Source of the DNA: Reclinomonas americana ATCC 50394
Lineage: Eukaryota; Jakobida; Jakobea; Jakobida
Assembly: GCA_048213135.1 (NCBI GenBank)
Contig: PS015296.1
Location: forward strand, 73,073 to 137,072
Reading direction: 5' to 3'
Length of the DNA stretch: 64,000 nt
Shown here: in pieces, positions 20,801 to 32,659 of the stretch
How the letters are laid out: every line of letters begins with the position of its first letter
Numbering within the stretch: position 1 is the first letter of the stretch
Translations under genes and position numbers: made by a program
Notes under the pieces: generated by a model
Told to the model about the DNA's origin: nothing
What the model saw: the letters and a program-made list of their open reading frames with translations, nothing else
Database searches by the model: none

Positions 20801-23800
20801 ACTTGGTGAGTGCGACAAGGAAATGCTGCGAAGCGTCGAGAATACTTACTTGGTGTGCTTGCTGTAGCCATTGGCGACGGGGCAAATGACGTGAAGATGA
20901 TCAAGGTAACTGTGGTCGGAGACAGGGGAGGGGTGAGTGTGTGTGGTGACATGGTTGACTTACATCGCCATCGCCATCTCACAGCAAGCGGATGTGGGTG
21001 TCGGTATTTCGGGTGTGGAGGGCATGCAAGCGGCAATGGTGAGTAGTGAGTGAGGGGGAAGGGACAGGCGAGGGAAGGGGTGCAGAGAAGCAGAGCAGTG
21101 AAGGGGTGTAGTGAATAGGTGTAGTGAATAGGTGTAGTGAATGAGTGCAGCGACAGGCGAGAGGCGTACAGTGAGGGAATGTAATGAACGAGCGTAGCGT
21201 GGGAGAGTGTGAAGGAGTGCAGAGAGGGAGTGCAGTGTGGAGTGCAGAGAGGAAAAGTGGTGAAGAAGCACACTGACGGAAGGTGCGAAGGAGTAAAGAT
21301 GAAGTGCAGTGAAGAATGTAGTGTGGAGTGCAGAGAAGGAGTTCAGCAAATGGCGAGAGAAGGAGGGTGTGAAGGAGAACATAAGACATGAAGTGAAGGT
21401 GTGAAGTGTGGGGTGCAGAGAGGACGTGTGGTGAACAAGCGCAGAGAAGGAGTTCAGCGCACAAGCGAAATAAGGAAGATGTGAAAGAGAAATGAAGGCA
21501 TGAAGTGAGGGTGTGAAGAGTGGGGTGCAGAGAGAACGTGTTGCAAAGAAGCTCAATACGGAGTTTAGCAATGGGCGAGAGGTGGAAGGACGGAGTTGGA
21601 GAAGAAGTGCAGTGAAGGAGTGAAGTGTAGGAGTACGGTGGGCTCAGTGCAGTGGAAGAGTGTAGTGGAAGAGTGCAGTGGAAGAGTGCAGTGGAAGAGT
21701 GGAGTGGAAGAGTGCAGTGGATGAGTGCAGTTAGTGAGTGCGTGAATTGCGGTGCATAAGTGCAGTGGAGCCTGGATAAGAGTGTAGAGAATGCGTGAAG
21801 TGAAGGAGGAGAGGGAGAAAGTTCAGTCAACGAGTGCCAGCGAACGAGTGCATACTTTCGTGCTTGTTGCCAGACAGTGCACTCACACTCCGCCTGCTTC
21901 TGTGGCGATGCAGACTGCGGACTTTTCCATTGGCCAGTTTCGGTACTTGGAGCGGTGAGTCGGCACCCTCCAGATCTCTTTGTTCCTTTGTAATATTCAC
22001 GCCTTGGTTCACCAGTTTGCTGCTGGTGCACGGGCGGCTCAGCTACCAGCGCATCGCCAAGAGTATCTTCTACATCACGTTCAAGAACTACCTGTACACC
22101 TTCATCAACGTGTTTGTGCTGTTTTACTCGGGATTTACGGCAACGGTGAGGCTGTGAATAGTATCAGCTTGCCGCTGTGTCACTGTATCTTAACACCTCG
22201 TGTAACAGCCGTTCTACGATCCGTGGCTCATGTCGGTCTATCACACACTGTTTGGCACGGTGCCGGTGGTGTGCATCGCCGTGTTCGATCGCGACGTGTA
22301 CGACTCAACCGTCAGTAATCACGCTCAGAAGCTGTACTGCGAGGGGCAGCGCGACGAACATGTTGCGTGGGTAGCGCGTGACTGCTTGGAGGAGTGGATC
22401 TAATTCTGCCTCTCTTCCACACAGTTCTCGTGGATCAACGCCATTGGCTGGTTTGCCGACTGCATCTGGCAGAGTCTGGTGTACTTTTTCCTGCCCTTTT
22501 TATTAACGGATCAGCTGTGGGCACACGGTGGAGCCACGCAAGGTGACTGTGACATGCGATGTAAAAGCACACTTGTGTATGCGTCGCTCATCCCCTTTCC
22601 GCACAGATGTCTACGCGGTGGCCGACATTATCTTCCTCGTCGCCGGCATTGGCATCAACTTGCGCGCAGGCCTCACACTGCGAAGGTGGACAAGGGTTGC
22701 GCACTGGTCCATCTGGGCGTCCATTGTCGGCACCGTGGTGTGGACATTTGTGCACAATGCGCTCCCGTACAGCGTGCTGCAGTGGTTGGGCAGCCAGCGG
22801 GCGTACCTCACCATCTATCAGCTGGCACCCAATCCAGGCTTCTGGCTCCTCTTGGTGCTGACGCTCGTCACGGCGTTGGGTCCGAGCTTTTTGTGGCGAT
22901 AGTTGCGATGGATGATGTCACGAGGAGAGAAGCAATCTTTATGTGCTTCTCACACATTGCGTGTGCGCTCACAGCATGGAGATGCGCGTGCTGCGGCCGC
23001 AGCCGTACTGGGTGTCGCTGATGGACATGGAACGGTGCGGGTTGATTCGCCGACTGACCAAACAGCGGGCACGCTGGTTCGAGGCGCGCCAGCAGCCGGC
23101 GGTGCAGCGCACGCACACAGTTGCGATTGGGAGTTGTCTGTCGGTTGTTTGTACTGTGTTGCTTGTGTTCTGACTGTCTGCTGGCAGTGGCGTCGTCGGT
23201 ACACGCTTGTGGATGCATCGGAAAAGTTGAGTGGAAAGAGGGGGAAGAGAGGAAGGGGCGCCTGCACCGTACTGACTGTCTCCCATCACCGCAGCTGGCA
23301 GCACGTGGCCCACGACGTCATGCGCAAACTCAGTGTCATTGATGCCTTCCGCAATCAACTGGATCAGCGTCGCACGGCACTGAACATCGCGTTGCCGTCG
23401 CTGCAGAGCTGCTTCACCAGCAGCTCTATTGCAGAAAGCACGACGCCCACCATGCAACAACGTGTGTCGCCTCCGGTGAGCACCAACACCTCACCGCGGC
23501 TCGTCTTTGGGCCCACGGCGAGTGCCAACACGGCGGATGCGGTGGTCTCGTGGACACCGTCGCCGTCAGTGCGACAGAACCGTGCGCTCTTTGATCATTT
23601 GCCGTCGCCGCCGCCGCTGCCCCACACGCCGCGCTTGCGTTCCATGTTTGGCCACTTGCCGATGCGTGCCGGTGGTGGCATGCAACTGGCGACGACGCCC
23701 TCTGGTGCGGCGACAGCAGGTGCCGCGGGCGACGGTGGTGTCAACGAGGCCGTGCAGCGTCTGCTGGTGCTTCGTGGACGACGGCCGACTCTCCCCAACG

Positions 23801-24120
23801 CGGTCTCCAGTCCGTGTGTTGCGGATAGAGGAGCACCGGTGTCGTCGACTGTGGCGGTGGAGGTGGTGGCGGGGTCGGCGGCGACGGCGGTGGCGGCGAG
23901 ACCAGGCAGTGGTGGTGGAAACGGTGGTACGAATGCGAGAGCAACCACGCTTGGTCATCTGCCGGCGTTTCCGGCTGGTGGGAATGGACGAGCGGCGGCG
24001 GCGGCAAGGCGAGACGAACAAGACGACGCGGCGTCGACGGCTTCGACGGTGGTCAGGGGAAGCACAGTGGGTGCCGCGAGTAGACTGGGGTCGCAGGCGC
24101 AGCTGCCGAGTCAACCGTGA
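14862..24120 (+). CDS. P4-type ATPase (phospholipid flippase) with large P-domain insertion
   Basis: The enzyme should move phospholipids to the cytosolic leaflet using ATP. I assembled 33 exons in phase, 1836 residues. Key motifs: N-terminal W-L[12 protein letters not shown] (the NLxxQFxRxANxYFL of P4s); actuator DGET (382-385), the P4 version of TGE; phosphorylation site DKTGTLTQN (Asp 608); KGAD (793); [16 protein letters not shown] (906 on); [13 protein letters not shown] (about 1225); and membrane segments after [15 protein letters not shown] long Ser/Gly N terminus (about 210 residues) and a Ser/Ala/Gly tail (about 290) flank the core. About 200 residues of Lys/Arg, acidic, poly-Pro and Ser sequence (1026-1223) interrupt the P domain between [11 protein letters not shown] and AIGDGAND. 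The start is uncertain (14862 or 15018). Intron 21 appears to be GC-AG. No subunit (CDC50) gene is in the window. Confidence 0.93.
16583..17315 (+). repeat. Purine-rich (GA)n-type degenerate repeat, P4-ATPase intron 7
   Basis: A 733-bp intron, about ten times the usual length, is almost all G and A on the coding strand. Phrases such as GAGGGATGCA and GAGAGACTGCTA(G/C)ACAGAGAG recur at about 16660, 16930 and 17020, so it looks like an old tandem array of roughly 70-100 bp units that has drifted. Reverse-strand open frames here are Ser/Leu low complexity and are not genes. Confidence 0.85.
21039..21913 (+). repeat. Degenerate short tandem repeats, P4-ATPase intron 25
   Basis: An 875-bp intron is filled with phrases built on GTGCAGTG, GTGTAGTGAATAG and, most regularly at about 21645-21722, AGTGCAGTGGAAG repeated every 13 bp. 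Some longer segments recur too, such as GAAGGTGTGAAG near 21397 and GAGGGTGTGAAG near 21507. It separates the exon encoding the [14 protein letters not shown] motif from that encoding TADFSIGQF. It contains no gene. Confidence 0.85.
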
Positions 24121-24839
24121 AGATGGGGATTCGAGATTAATAATGAATAGCGATATGAAACAAATGCAGGGTACGTACGGCGTCTGGCAACAACAACAGT
24201 ACTAATCCAAACAGCAAAACAGGTGTTGAGTGCAGCAGCGTGTACATGTTCTCCGAAACTGATTGAACGGGAAATCGAAACTGGGAAGACGATCTGCGCC
24301 TGCCGTCGAGGCACGCTCAGCGAAGCTTATTGGAACGCAGAAGTACTTGGAAGTGCGTTCGAAATACCGGATTCGGAAGCGATTTCGATTTTGTAATCGG
24401 TTTCTTGGTCAGAGCTCGATCCTTCTTTCGGTCATACTCGAATGCGCCGCACTTAGCACCAGTCCAGCTTGCGTATCCCACTCCGCGTGCGCTTTGCCGC
24501 ACGCAGATCGAATTTCAATTCCATGATTCGAATTCATCGGATCAATTGACGACAACTTCGATCTTTACTTTACAGAACGACGACTCACTGCTCTCAAAGC
24601 CGCATATTTCTATACCTGCTCCATTACATGCACCACTCTGTACGCGGCCCTGCAAATCGAAAATCACAAGACGAGGCTTCTTCGAGTTGTCCTTTCCAGA
24701 TCTTGGCGGGAAATTTCGCGCGCAAATCAACATCCAACCTCAGAGCTCACTCAAGAGCGCCACCACCGACACCTTCTAACACACGCTCACCGAGAGCACG
24801 CGAGAGACACCGAGAGACAACGAGAAAGACAACATCATC
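24121..24839 (+). other. Intergenic, P4-ATPase 3' flank and DNAAF9 5' flank
   Basis: These 719 bases are less repetitive and more AT-rich than other intergenic stretches. A GA-rich stretch with repeated CGAGAGACA(A/C) at about 24790-24835 ends at the DNAAF9 ATG and is probably its 5' UTR. Open frames across 24263-24779 show no similarity I recognise. No promoter motif could be defended. Confidence 0.5.
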
Positions 24840-25054
24840 ATGTTCTCTCTGCTCTCCGGCAACAGCGACACGATTCTGTCGCCCACTTCGGCCGCCTCCT
24901 CCGCCTCGTCTTCCACCGACGAGTCCGGCGTCAAATACACCGGCTCTGATGCACACGCTCGTCTGCGCGCCACGCAAGCTCTGCTTGAGCATGCCAAGCT
25001 CGACGGCTTGCTTCTCATTGGAGGTGCGCAGATGCTCTTCTTGCGTCACTCACT

Positions 25055-25135
<81 letters not shown>

Positions 25136-28100
25136 NNNNNNNNNNNNNNNNNNNNNNNNNNNNNNNNNNNNNNNNNNNNNNNNNNNNNNNNNNNNNNNNN
25201 NNNNNNNNNNNNNNNNNNNNNNNNNNNNNNNNNNNNNNNNNNNNNNNNNNNNNNNNNNNNNNNNNNNNNNNNNNNNNNNNNNNNNNNNNNNNNNNNNNNN
25301 NNNNNNNNNNNNNNNNNNNNNNNNNNNNNNNNNNNNNNNNNNNNNNNNNNNNNNNNNNNNNNNNNNNNNNNNNNNNNNNNNNNNNNNNNNNNNNNNNNNN
25401 NNNNNNNNNNNNNNNNNNNNNNNNNNNNNNNNNNNNNNNNNNNNNNNNNNNNNNNNNNNNNNNNNNNNNNNNNNNNNNNNNNNNNNCCCACACACGCATG
25501 TACGCGCATGCACTCTCCACCCACTTGTCTCTATCATCTCGCACCTTCTCATCTTGCGTCATTCACCCTTCTCTGTGTTCTCTCTCACACATGCACACTC
25601 TTACTCTCACTCATTCACTATCCATCCACTTGTCTGTCATCCCACACTCACCCTTCTCTCCCCCTTCTCATCCCCCTCTCTCCCCCTCTCTTTTTCTCTC
25701 CCCTCTGCCCAGGCGTCGACTCCAACTTCTCCAGCGAGAGTGCCCGCGCGCTCCTCTACGTCCTCTTTGGCCGCACCGGCGAGGGCGTAATGTCAAACGC
25801 ACAGCTTCCGGGTGGCGAGTACGCCGAGGACACCATTCTGCTCATCACACAGCGCGGTGTACGGTACGCCCTCACCCTCTCTCTTCCCCGCCCTCTCTCT
25901 CCTTCCCACTCACACACACCCCACAGCGTGTTCTGTCACGAAAAGGGACTCACTCACTTCCGCTCCGTGCTGCACTCGTGGGGAGCGCTGGTTCTCGACG
26001 TCTACTGCTTGCCGGAGGCCGATCAGCGCGATGCCGATGAGCTGGAAGAGTTCAAGATTCGCGCCTTTGTGGACATGATGAAGGGCGTGCAGCGAGTCGG
26101 CATCCCGCTCAAGCCCAAGCGGGCGGCCGGATCGGAGGTGGAGGACCTTCGCCACGAGGATGTGTTTGAGGTGGAGCTGTGGCCCATTATCAAGGCGTAT
26201 GCGCTGGAAGGTTTGGTGGTGTTGAGTGGGAGTCACCTCTCTCGGTTTTTTATTTCTCACAATTATGTTGGCGACAGAGTTTGGCAGTGGTCACGGTTTC
26301 TTCACCATGCAGCACGCGGTGGTGAACGTGACGCAGTCGATGCGGGCTGTGTATGCGACGTTTGACTCGCGCGATCTCAACATTCTTAACGACGGCAGTG
26401 TGCGAATGCTGAGGTGTGTGTGAAGGGCAGGGAAGGGGATTGAGTGATGGTGTGTGTTTCTTCATCTCTCTCTTCCCTCTCCCATCTCGTTCCTCGTCTC
26501 CCCGCGTCTCGTTCCTCGGTTGCCTCCCGTCTCGTTCCCTCGTTCCTCGTCTCTCGTCTCGTTCCTCGTCTCCCTCCCGTCTCTCGTGCCTCGCCTCTCC
26601 CGTCTCGTTCCTCCTCGCCTCTCCCGTCTCGTCCCTCCTCGCCTCTCCTGTCTCGTTCCTCCTCGCCTCTCCCGTCTCGTTCCTCCTCGCCTCTCCCGTC
26701 TTGTGTCTCGTCTTCCTCCCGTCTCGTTCCTCGTCTTCCTCCCGTCTCGTTCCTCGTCTTCCTCCCGTCTCGTTCCTCGTCTTCCTCCCGTCTCGTTCCT
26801 CGTCTTCCTCCCGTCTCGTTCCTCGTCTTCCTCCCGTCTCGTTCCTCGTCTCCCCCCCGTCTCGTTCCTCGTCTCCCTCCCGTCTCGTTCCTCGTCTCCC
26901 TCTCGCCTCGTGCCTCGTCTTTCTGCCGTCTCGTTCCTCGTCTCCCTCTCGCCTCGTGCCTCGTCTTTCTGCCGTCTCGTTCCTCGTCTCCCTGCCGTCT
27001 CGTTCCTCGTCTCCCTGCCGTCTCGTTCCTCGTCTCCCTGCCGTCTCGTTCCTCGTCTCCCTGCCGTCTCGTGCCTCGTCTTTCTGNNNNNNNNNNNNNN
27101 NNNNNNNNNNNNNNNNNNNNNNNNNNNNNNNNNNNNNNNNNNNNNNNNNNNNNNNNNNNNNNNNNNNNNNNNNNNNNNNNNNNNNNNNNNNNNNNNNNNN
27201 NNNNNTCTCGTCTCGTTCCTCGTCTCCCTCTCGTCTCGTTCCTCGTCTCCCTCTCGTCTCGTTCCTCGTCTCCCTCTCGTCTCGTTCCTCGTCTCCCTCT
27301 CGTCTCGTTCCTCGTCTCCCTCCCATCCTCTCTTCCCCCTCCCATCCTCTCATCCTCTTTCCACCCTTCTCTCCCCCCTTCTCTTCCCCACACCCTTCCC
27401 CTTCTCTTCCCTCCCTTCCCCCCTCTTTCCCCTCCTTCCGTTCCTCCAGGGAGCACTACGAGCTCTTCCTGCGACGCATGGACGCTCTGGGCGCCGACGG
27501 CCGACGTGATCTCTCCGAGGTGGCCATGGCCGAGGACCTACAGAGCTTTTACGAGTACGGCGCGCTCCGCAGGTGTGTTTTTTATTTTTCGCGTGCAGAG
27601 TTCATTTCATTCGCTCACATCTGTGTAGCGGCGGGTGGGGCGACGGCTGGCACCCGACATGCCTCTTTGGTGCCGCGACACCGACTCGCCTGCCATCCGA
27701 ATCCAAGACGTGGAACGATGCATTTGGTGAGTGGGAGGGCGCGGGAGGCACCGCTTGTCGAGCGAGAGCCATGTGTGTGGTGACGACATGCTTGCGCAGG
27801 ATACGGCAAGCGTGAGCCGCCGATTGTCACCGTGCGCGGTGTCGACGGTCGCCAACCAATCATGTTCTGCCGCACCTTGTTTGCCGGCACCGGCCATTTG
27901 TCGCGTGATTCGTACACCGAGATCGAGAGGCTAGTGGTGGACGAGGCCGAGGAGCGCATGTTTGAGGAGTACTCGACCAAGACACTGCGGTACGTCACTT
28001 TCCCTTCATAGCCCTCTCGCCTTCTCCCTTTCTCAAATCTATCTCACGCAGCATTCTGGAGGCGGTCTACACGCGAATCGTCAACGTGGTGCGCACCAGT

Positions 28101-30194
28101 GGAGCGGAGCTGGCCGACATGGCGCAGCGATCTGCGTTCACCAACAAGCACGTGCGCATGGTGGAGTTGGAGACACGACTGCGCGACATGGCACTGGCTG
28201 CACTGGCCTCCATCCCCACTCGCAGCGACCATGCCGCCTGTGCGGCACTGCGTGGTCACGACTGGAGGTGAGCAACACGCCCACTTGTGAATCATTTTCT
28301 TTCAGCGTCTTGACCACGGAGCGCAGCAATTCCGTGGAGGTGCGCGTGGAGCGTGTCAAGGGCGCCGTCGATGCCGTGCACCCGGCTACCTCCTCGCCAC
28401 TGCTCTACATCGAGCTGGCCGTGCACGCCGTGCCGGGATGTGTCGATGCCGATGGCGATGCATGCGTCCGCTACGGAGACACCCTGGCGATGCTGCAGTG
28501 GAGTGACGCGATGATTCGACAACTTTCGGCGCGGCGACGCGCCGAGTCTCACGTCTACAACCTCACTGGCACCTTCCCCACCTTTGTGTGGTGGCGTCGC
28601 GATGGACCCGAGGCGCTGGTGCGTGCCACATTTTTTCTTCTCAGTGATTTCATCGCTTCTGACGTGTAGCGGTGCAGGCCGAGCGCAACGTTCGAAACTC
28701 ATTCGAGCGCATCGCTCGCGGTGTGGGCGGCTCCCACGACACACTCGGCCAGCTGGTGCTCGGTACGGGTGATGTGATATGAGTTGTATGGCCTTTCCTC
28801 TCTCTCACACGTACCTCACCAGATCCGGTGGAGGGCCGCGTGGAGATTGCCGTGTCGTGTGAACATTTCCCGCACGACAGCGTACTCTCGCGTGGCCACG
28901 TGCAGTTCTTTGCCGCTGGTCTGGTCATTGAAGATCCGCGACTGGGCACACAGGTGCTGGACTTTGCACCGTCGCGCAGCCATCACGAGATGAGCTCGTA
29001 CTTTGGCTCCTCTGGCGTCAGCGACCAGAAGACTGTGCGCGCCATCACGGTCACCAATCACACCACGGTGAGTAGGCACACCCTCATTGCGAGTCTTCAA
29101 TCTTTGGCTGAAACCGTCACCACTCTGTGGCCGCAGGAGTCGGGCGTGGAGTGCACGCTGCTCATTCTGGAGCTGGACGAGTCGTCACCGGTGGGCTTCT
29201 TCGATGGACCTCTGCGGTGCCTCGGCCCGGCTCCGGTGCTTTTCCTCTGCATCCGCGCGCGCACCTCCACCTCGATCGCCGTCATGCGCGACGTGCTGCC
29301 GCAATGGAAGCAACTGGCACTTGATGAGGTCTCTCCATGTGTGTGTGTTCGTCGCCGCTGCATCCTGCTGCTGCTGGCTCAATGCTTCTCCGCACAGGGC
29401 ATCTCGTACAGCAATCAGTCCGAGATCCCGGCCTCGATCACTCTGCCGTCATTCGCGTTGACGGGTGTCCTTCAGCAGCGCACATACCCTCTGCCGGAGC
29501 CTTTCATCCACAACTATCGCGTCTGCGAGGCCACACAGTACTTGACGGCGCTGGATGGAGAGTCGCGATTGCCGTGAGTTTCTTCGTCTCTCTCTCTCTC
29601 TCTCGCCTCTCTCTCTCGTCTCTACGTACTACTCGTCCGTACGTCGTACGTACGCACGCGACGCCTCGTTCGTNNNNNNNNNNNNNNNNNNNNNNNNNNN
29701 NNNNNNNNNNNNNNNNNNNNNNNNNNNNNNNNNNNNNNNNNNNNNNNNNNNNNNNNNNNNNNNNNNNNNNNNNNNNNNNNNNNNNNNNNNNNNNNNNNNN
29801 NNNNNNNNNNNNNNNNNNNNNNNNNNNNNNNNNNNNNNNNNNNNNNNNNNNNNNNNNNNNNNNNNNNNNNNNNNNNNNNNNNNNNNNNNNNNNNNNNNNN
29901 NNNNNNNNNNNNNNNNNNNNNNNNNNNNNNNNNNNNNNNNNNNNNNNNNNNNNNNNNNNNNNNNNNNNNNNNNNNNNNNNNNNNNNNNNNNNNNNNNNNN
30001 NNNNNNNNNNNNNNNNNNNNNNNNNNNNNNNNNNNNNNNNNNNNNNNNNNNNNNNNNNNNNNNNNNNNNNNNNNNNNNNNNNNNNNNNNNNNNNACGTCC
30101 GTACCGTACGTCGTCGTCGGTGTCGGTCGGTCGCCGTTCGGTTCGTTCGTTACGTCGTCGTACGTCGTCGTGTCGGTCGGTACGTACGTCGCGC

Positions 30195-30263
<69 letters not shown>

Positions 30264-32541
30264 CCAAGCCGTCGCTGTGACAATCTTTATTCCTCACTCT
30301 GGCGGTGGGCGCAGGAGGAATTCCGACCCGTGGACGATCTTCCCGAGTACATTAGTTCGGCGGTGGAGACGCTGACAAGGACATTCACTCCCGGCACGCA
30401 AATTCAGGTTCCGCTTCCCGCTGCAACAGTGCCTTGTATACCGGAAGCTCATCGTGCACACTCTCTTTGTTTTGGTTCTTCTAACAGAGATGTCTGTGCC
30501 TCGTACTTCCGGCGTCGATGAGTGCACCAGCGGCCGCCATTCGCCTCGAGCAGGCGTGCGGCACGATTTCGCGTCATTTCCGACCAAGTGCACCTGGGTG
30601 AGTTTGGCGATTGGGTGGCAGGAGCATGCGTAGTTGCTGACAACATCGACCACGACAGACTCAGCCGCGTGGCACTCCGTCTGGCTGCGGTGGTGGCCTG
30701 TGTGGCGACAACCACGTTTGCGGAAACAGGGGTTGTGCCTGCTTGCCCGCCGTCCTTGCGACACGGCGACCTGCCGCACTTGCCAGTCGCGCAGCAGAGT
30801 GCACTTTACAGTGCCGCCGGTTTCACCACGCACATTGTCGGCGACGACGCACGTGGAACAATCAAGGTTTGTGTGTGTGCGTGTTGTCTGCCTGTGTGGC
30901 ACAGTTGGCGCCCGACGCGAGAGGCGTAGTCCTTATCGTACGTCACTGCGTAGGATGCTGTGGCCGAAGAGATGCTGCAGCAGCTGCGCTCCGCCAACCC
31001 ACTGGCCAAGGTGTTCACCAATGTGCGACGGATGGACACGGACGACTTCCTCACCATTGTACGCGACTCGTCGTCGTCGCCGGGCAAGCCCGTGTGCTGC
31101 TACTACTCGTCAGCACTGCTGTATGCACGGTTCGTGCCGTGTGGGCGTGGAGGAGATGCCGTTTGCACGCTCACACGTATGCACTCGTTTGCAGAGCACT
31201 TTATTCGCCGTGGACGCTGCTGCAGTCGGCGGTGGATGTGGAGTCTGCGGTAGACAAGTGTTGCGTTGTGGTCTTCTTTCTTTCCACACCGCTCCTTCTT
31301 GGTCCCCGTTTCCTTTTTGTTCTTCTAGCATGTCTAGCATCCTCCTCGTTTCTCCTCCTCTCTGTCGATCTCCACCTTTTTGTCCGTCTCTGTCTCCAAT
31401 CTGTCGCTCCCTCTTTCTTTCCCCTTGTCTCTATCACCCCCTCACCGTTTTCCACAGTGTACAGCCGCGACGACTTGCAATCCAGCTTCCTGGTCAACGT
31501 GTCCGGTGCGTTTGACCGGCAGCGTCTGGAATCGGCATTGTCGACTCTCTTTGCTGGTCTGTAACTGACTGTTGTGGTGGCGAAGCAATCAAATTGTGTG
31601 GCGACTGACCTGATTGTCTGGTGTAACAGGCACGACTTATCTTCATGTCCGCGGCCACGTGGCATTGCAGGAACGTGACACGTACTCGCGCCAGCTGCTC
31701 GACTCCAATCGTCTGCGCACACACTTTATGCCCATTCGGTGCGCATTTGTTTCCTGTCATTTCTCTCTCTCTCTCTCTCCCTCCCCCTCCGTCCCTCCCT
31801 CCCTTCCTCCCTTTCTCCCTCCTCCCTCTCTCTCCTAATCTCCCTCCCTCCCTCCCTCCCTCCCTCCCTCCCTCCCTCCCTCCCTCTCTTTCTCCCTTTC
31901 TCCCTTCCCCCCTCCCTCCCCCCTCCCTCCCTCCCTCCTTCCCTCCCCCCCTATCTCCCCCTCCCACCATCCCTCCCTCACTCACACACATCCTTGACTG
32001 CACGCAGCGACGGCATGGGCTATCGCATCCCGCTGCGTGATGCAGTTGACGAGCGCGGTCTGCGTATCTCCACCTCACTCGTGTTCTACGGACCCCTGCG
32101 TACACTCGGTGACCAGCAATTCAAAGAAAAGGCCACGGCAGCCATCAAGGGCGCTGTGCTGGAGGTGTGTTCTGTTGCCACATGAAGAAGAAGTTCTTAT
32201 CTCGAGAAAAACTGAAAGTGTAATCTCTGGCAGGCCTTCCAGTTCCGCACGTCCATCACCGAGGAGTCTCTGACGCAGACACATCTGGACCAAATCCGTC
32301 AGCGACACATTCACGATGAGTTGCCGTCGGGCTGGATGTTCACCGGCGCCCAGTATGTGACGGCGGGCGGTGCCACCTCCAGATATCATCCTCGTTTCGT
32401 GTTTGTCGTCACCATCAACAACAGTCCTCACGGTGTCTGACTCTCGCGCACGCAGAAATGCAAGAGTTCATTCGTCAGTACGTGGAGGATGAGAACGCCA
32501 AGGCCGCGGCGCACAACGCCAGCATTCCCGACATTGACTGA
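24840..32541 (+). CDS. DNAAF9: DNAAF9 / Shulin homologue (outer dynein arm packaging factor)
   Basis: In Tetrahymena, Shulin (the C20orf194/DNAAF9 protein) holds outer-arm dynein closed for transport into the cilium. The gene has about 20 exons; 1-13 are 24840-25023, 25713-25863, 25927-26210, 26278-26413, 27450-27572, 27629-27726, 27800-27989, 28052-28267, 28306-28618, 28678-28762, 28823-29067, 29137-29328 and 29398-29573. Blocks in family order: LLLIGGVDSNFSSES with ALLYVLFG; EEFKIRAFVDMMKGVQRVGI; FEVELWPIIKAYALEG then GHGFFTMQ; HVQFFAAGLVIED; LCLVLPASMS; and near the end GWMFTGAQYV, YHPQMQEFIRQYVEDENA. These match human DNAAF9 segments including its extreme C terminus. Three runs of N fall in its introns. 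The junction after exon 13 is unresolved because of the third gap; acceptor 30268 keeps phase, acceptor 30314 does not. Confidence 0.92.
25054..25135 (+). repeat. (CT)n microsatellite at a gap edge, DNAAF9 intron 1
   Basis: About 40 CT units run directly into the first run of N. The intron spans 25024-25712 and also holds pyrimidine-rich sequence at 25560-25711 leading into the acceptor. Confidence 0.95.
25136..25486. other. Assembly gap (351 N)
   Basis: A run of N inside DNAAF9 intron 1, bounded on the left by (CT)n. The flanking exons join in phase, so probably no coding sequence is lost, although an exon inside the gap cannot be excluded. Confidence 0.99.
26454..27340 (+). repeat. Pyrimidine-rich minisatellite, DNAAF9 intron 4
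   Basis: Tandem copies of a roughly 22-24 bp unit, typically CGTCTCGTTCCTCGTCTTCCTCC and variants (CGCCTCTCC..., CGTCTCCCTG...), fill most of the intron between the exon ending 26413 and that starting 27450. Variants are grouped in blocks, the pattern of local unit spread. The array is interrupted by N at 27087-27205. The frames stay open because the unit lacks stop triplets, giving false Ser/Arg/Leu or Arg/Glu/Thr 'proteins' on both strands. Confidence 0.95.
27087..27205. other. Assembly gap (119 N) in minisatellite
   Basis: A run of N within the DNAAF9 intron 4 minisatellite. The array sequence is the same kind on both sides, so the true copy number is unknown. Confidence 0.99.
29584..30262 (+). 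repeat. CT, ACGT/CGT and (GT)n repeats around a gap, DNAAF9 intron 13
   Basis: After exon 13 the intron has (CT)n (29587-29623). ACGT/CGT-rich sequence follows on both sides of the N run (29625-29673 and 30095-30195), and then a (GT)n of about 33 units (30196-30262). The ACGT-rich part is a low-complexity array that I have not seen elsewhere in the window. Confidence 0.9.
29674..30094. other. Assembly gap (421 N)
   Basis: This run of N sits between DNAAF9 exon 13 and the next recognisable exon (EEFRPVDDLPEYIS). A small exon could be hidden here. Confidence 0.99.
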
Positions 32542-32659
32542 GGTTTCTCTCTTGATTGCTTTCTCGCTCGCAGTTGTTTCATGAGTCCGCGTACAATGCA
32601 TAAGAAAAGTCACGTGTTGCAGAAACGAGAGAGACCCTGTTATTAATTAGTGTTCAGGT

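Noticed and set aside
20979-22031. Minus-strand 350-codon frame (His/Ser/Thr/Leu-rich)
   Set aside because: It is the reverse of the short-tandem-repeat intron of the P4-ATPase; stop-free only because of the repeat unit.
24840-26413. First thought: FACT subunit SPT16 for the gene starting at 24840
   Set aside because: The N-terminal blocks (GGVDSNFSSES, EEFKIRAFVDMMKGV, GHGFFTMQ) and the C terminus follow DNAAF9 instead, with no peptidase-like SPT16 signature.
26250-27456. Long minus-strand frames of Arg/Glu/Thr/Gly repeats (ETRNE, RRGTR), looking like a repetitive protein
   Set aside because: They are the reverse of the DNAAF9 intron 4 minisatellite and cross a run of N; the flanking DNAAF9 exons join in phase across it.
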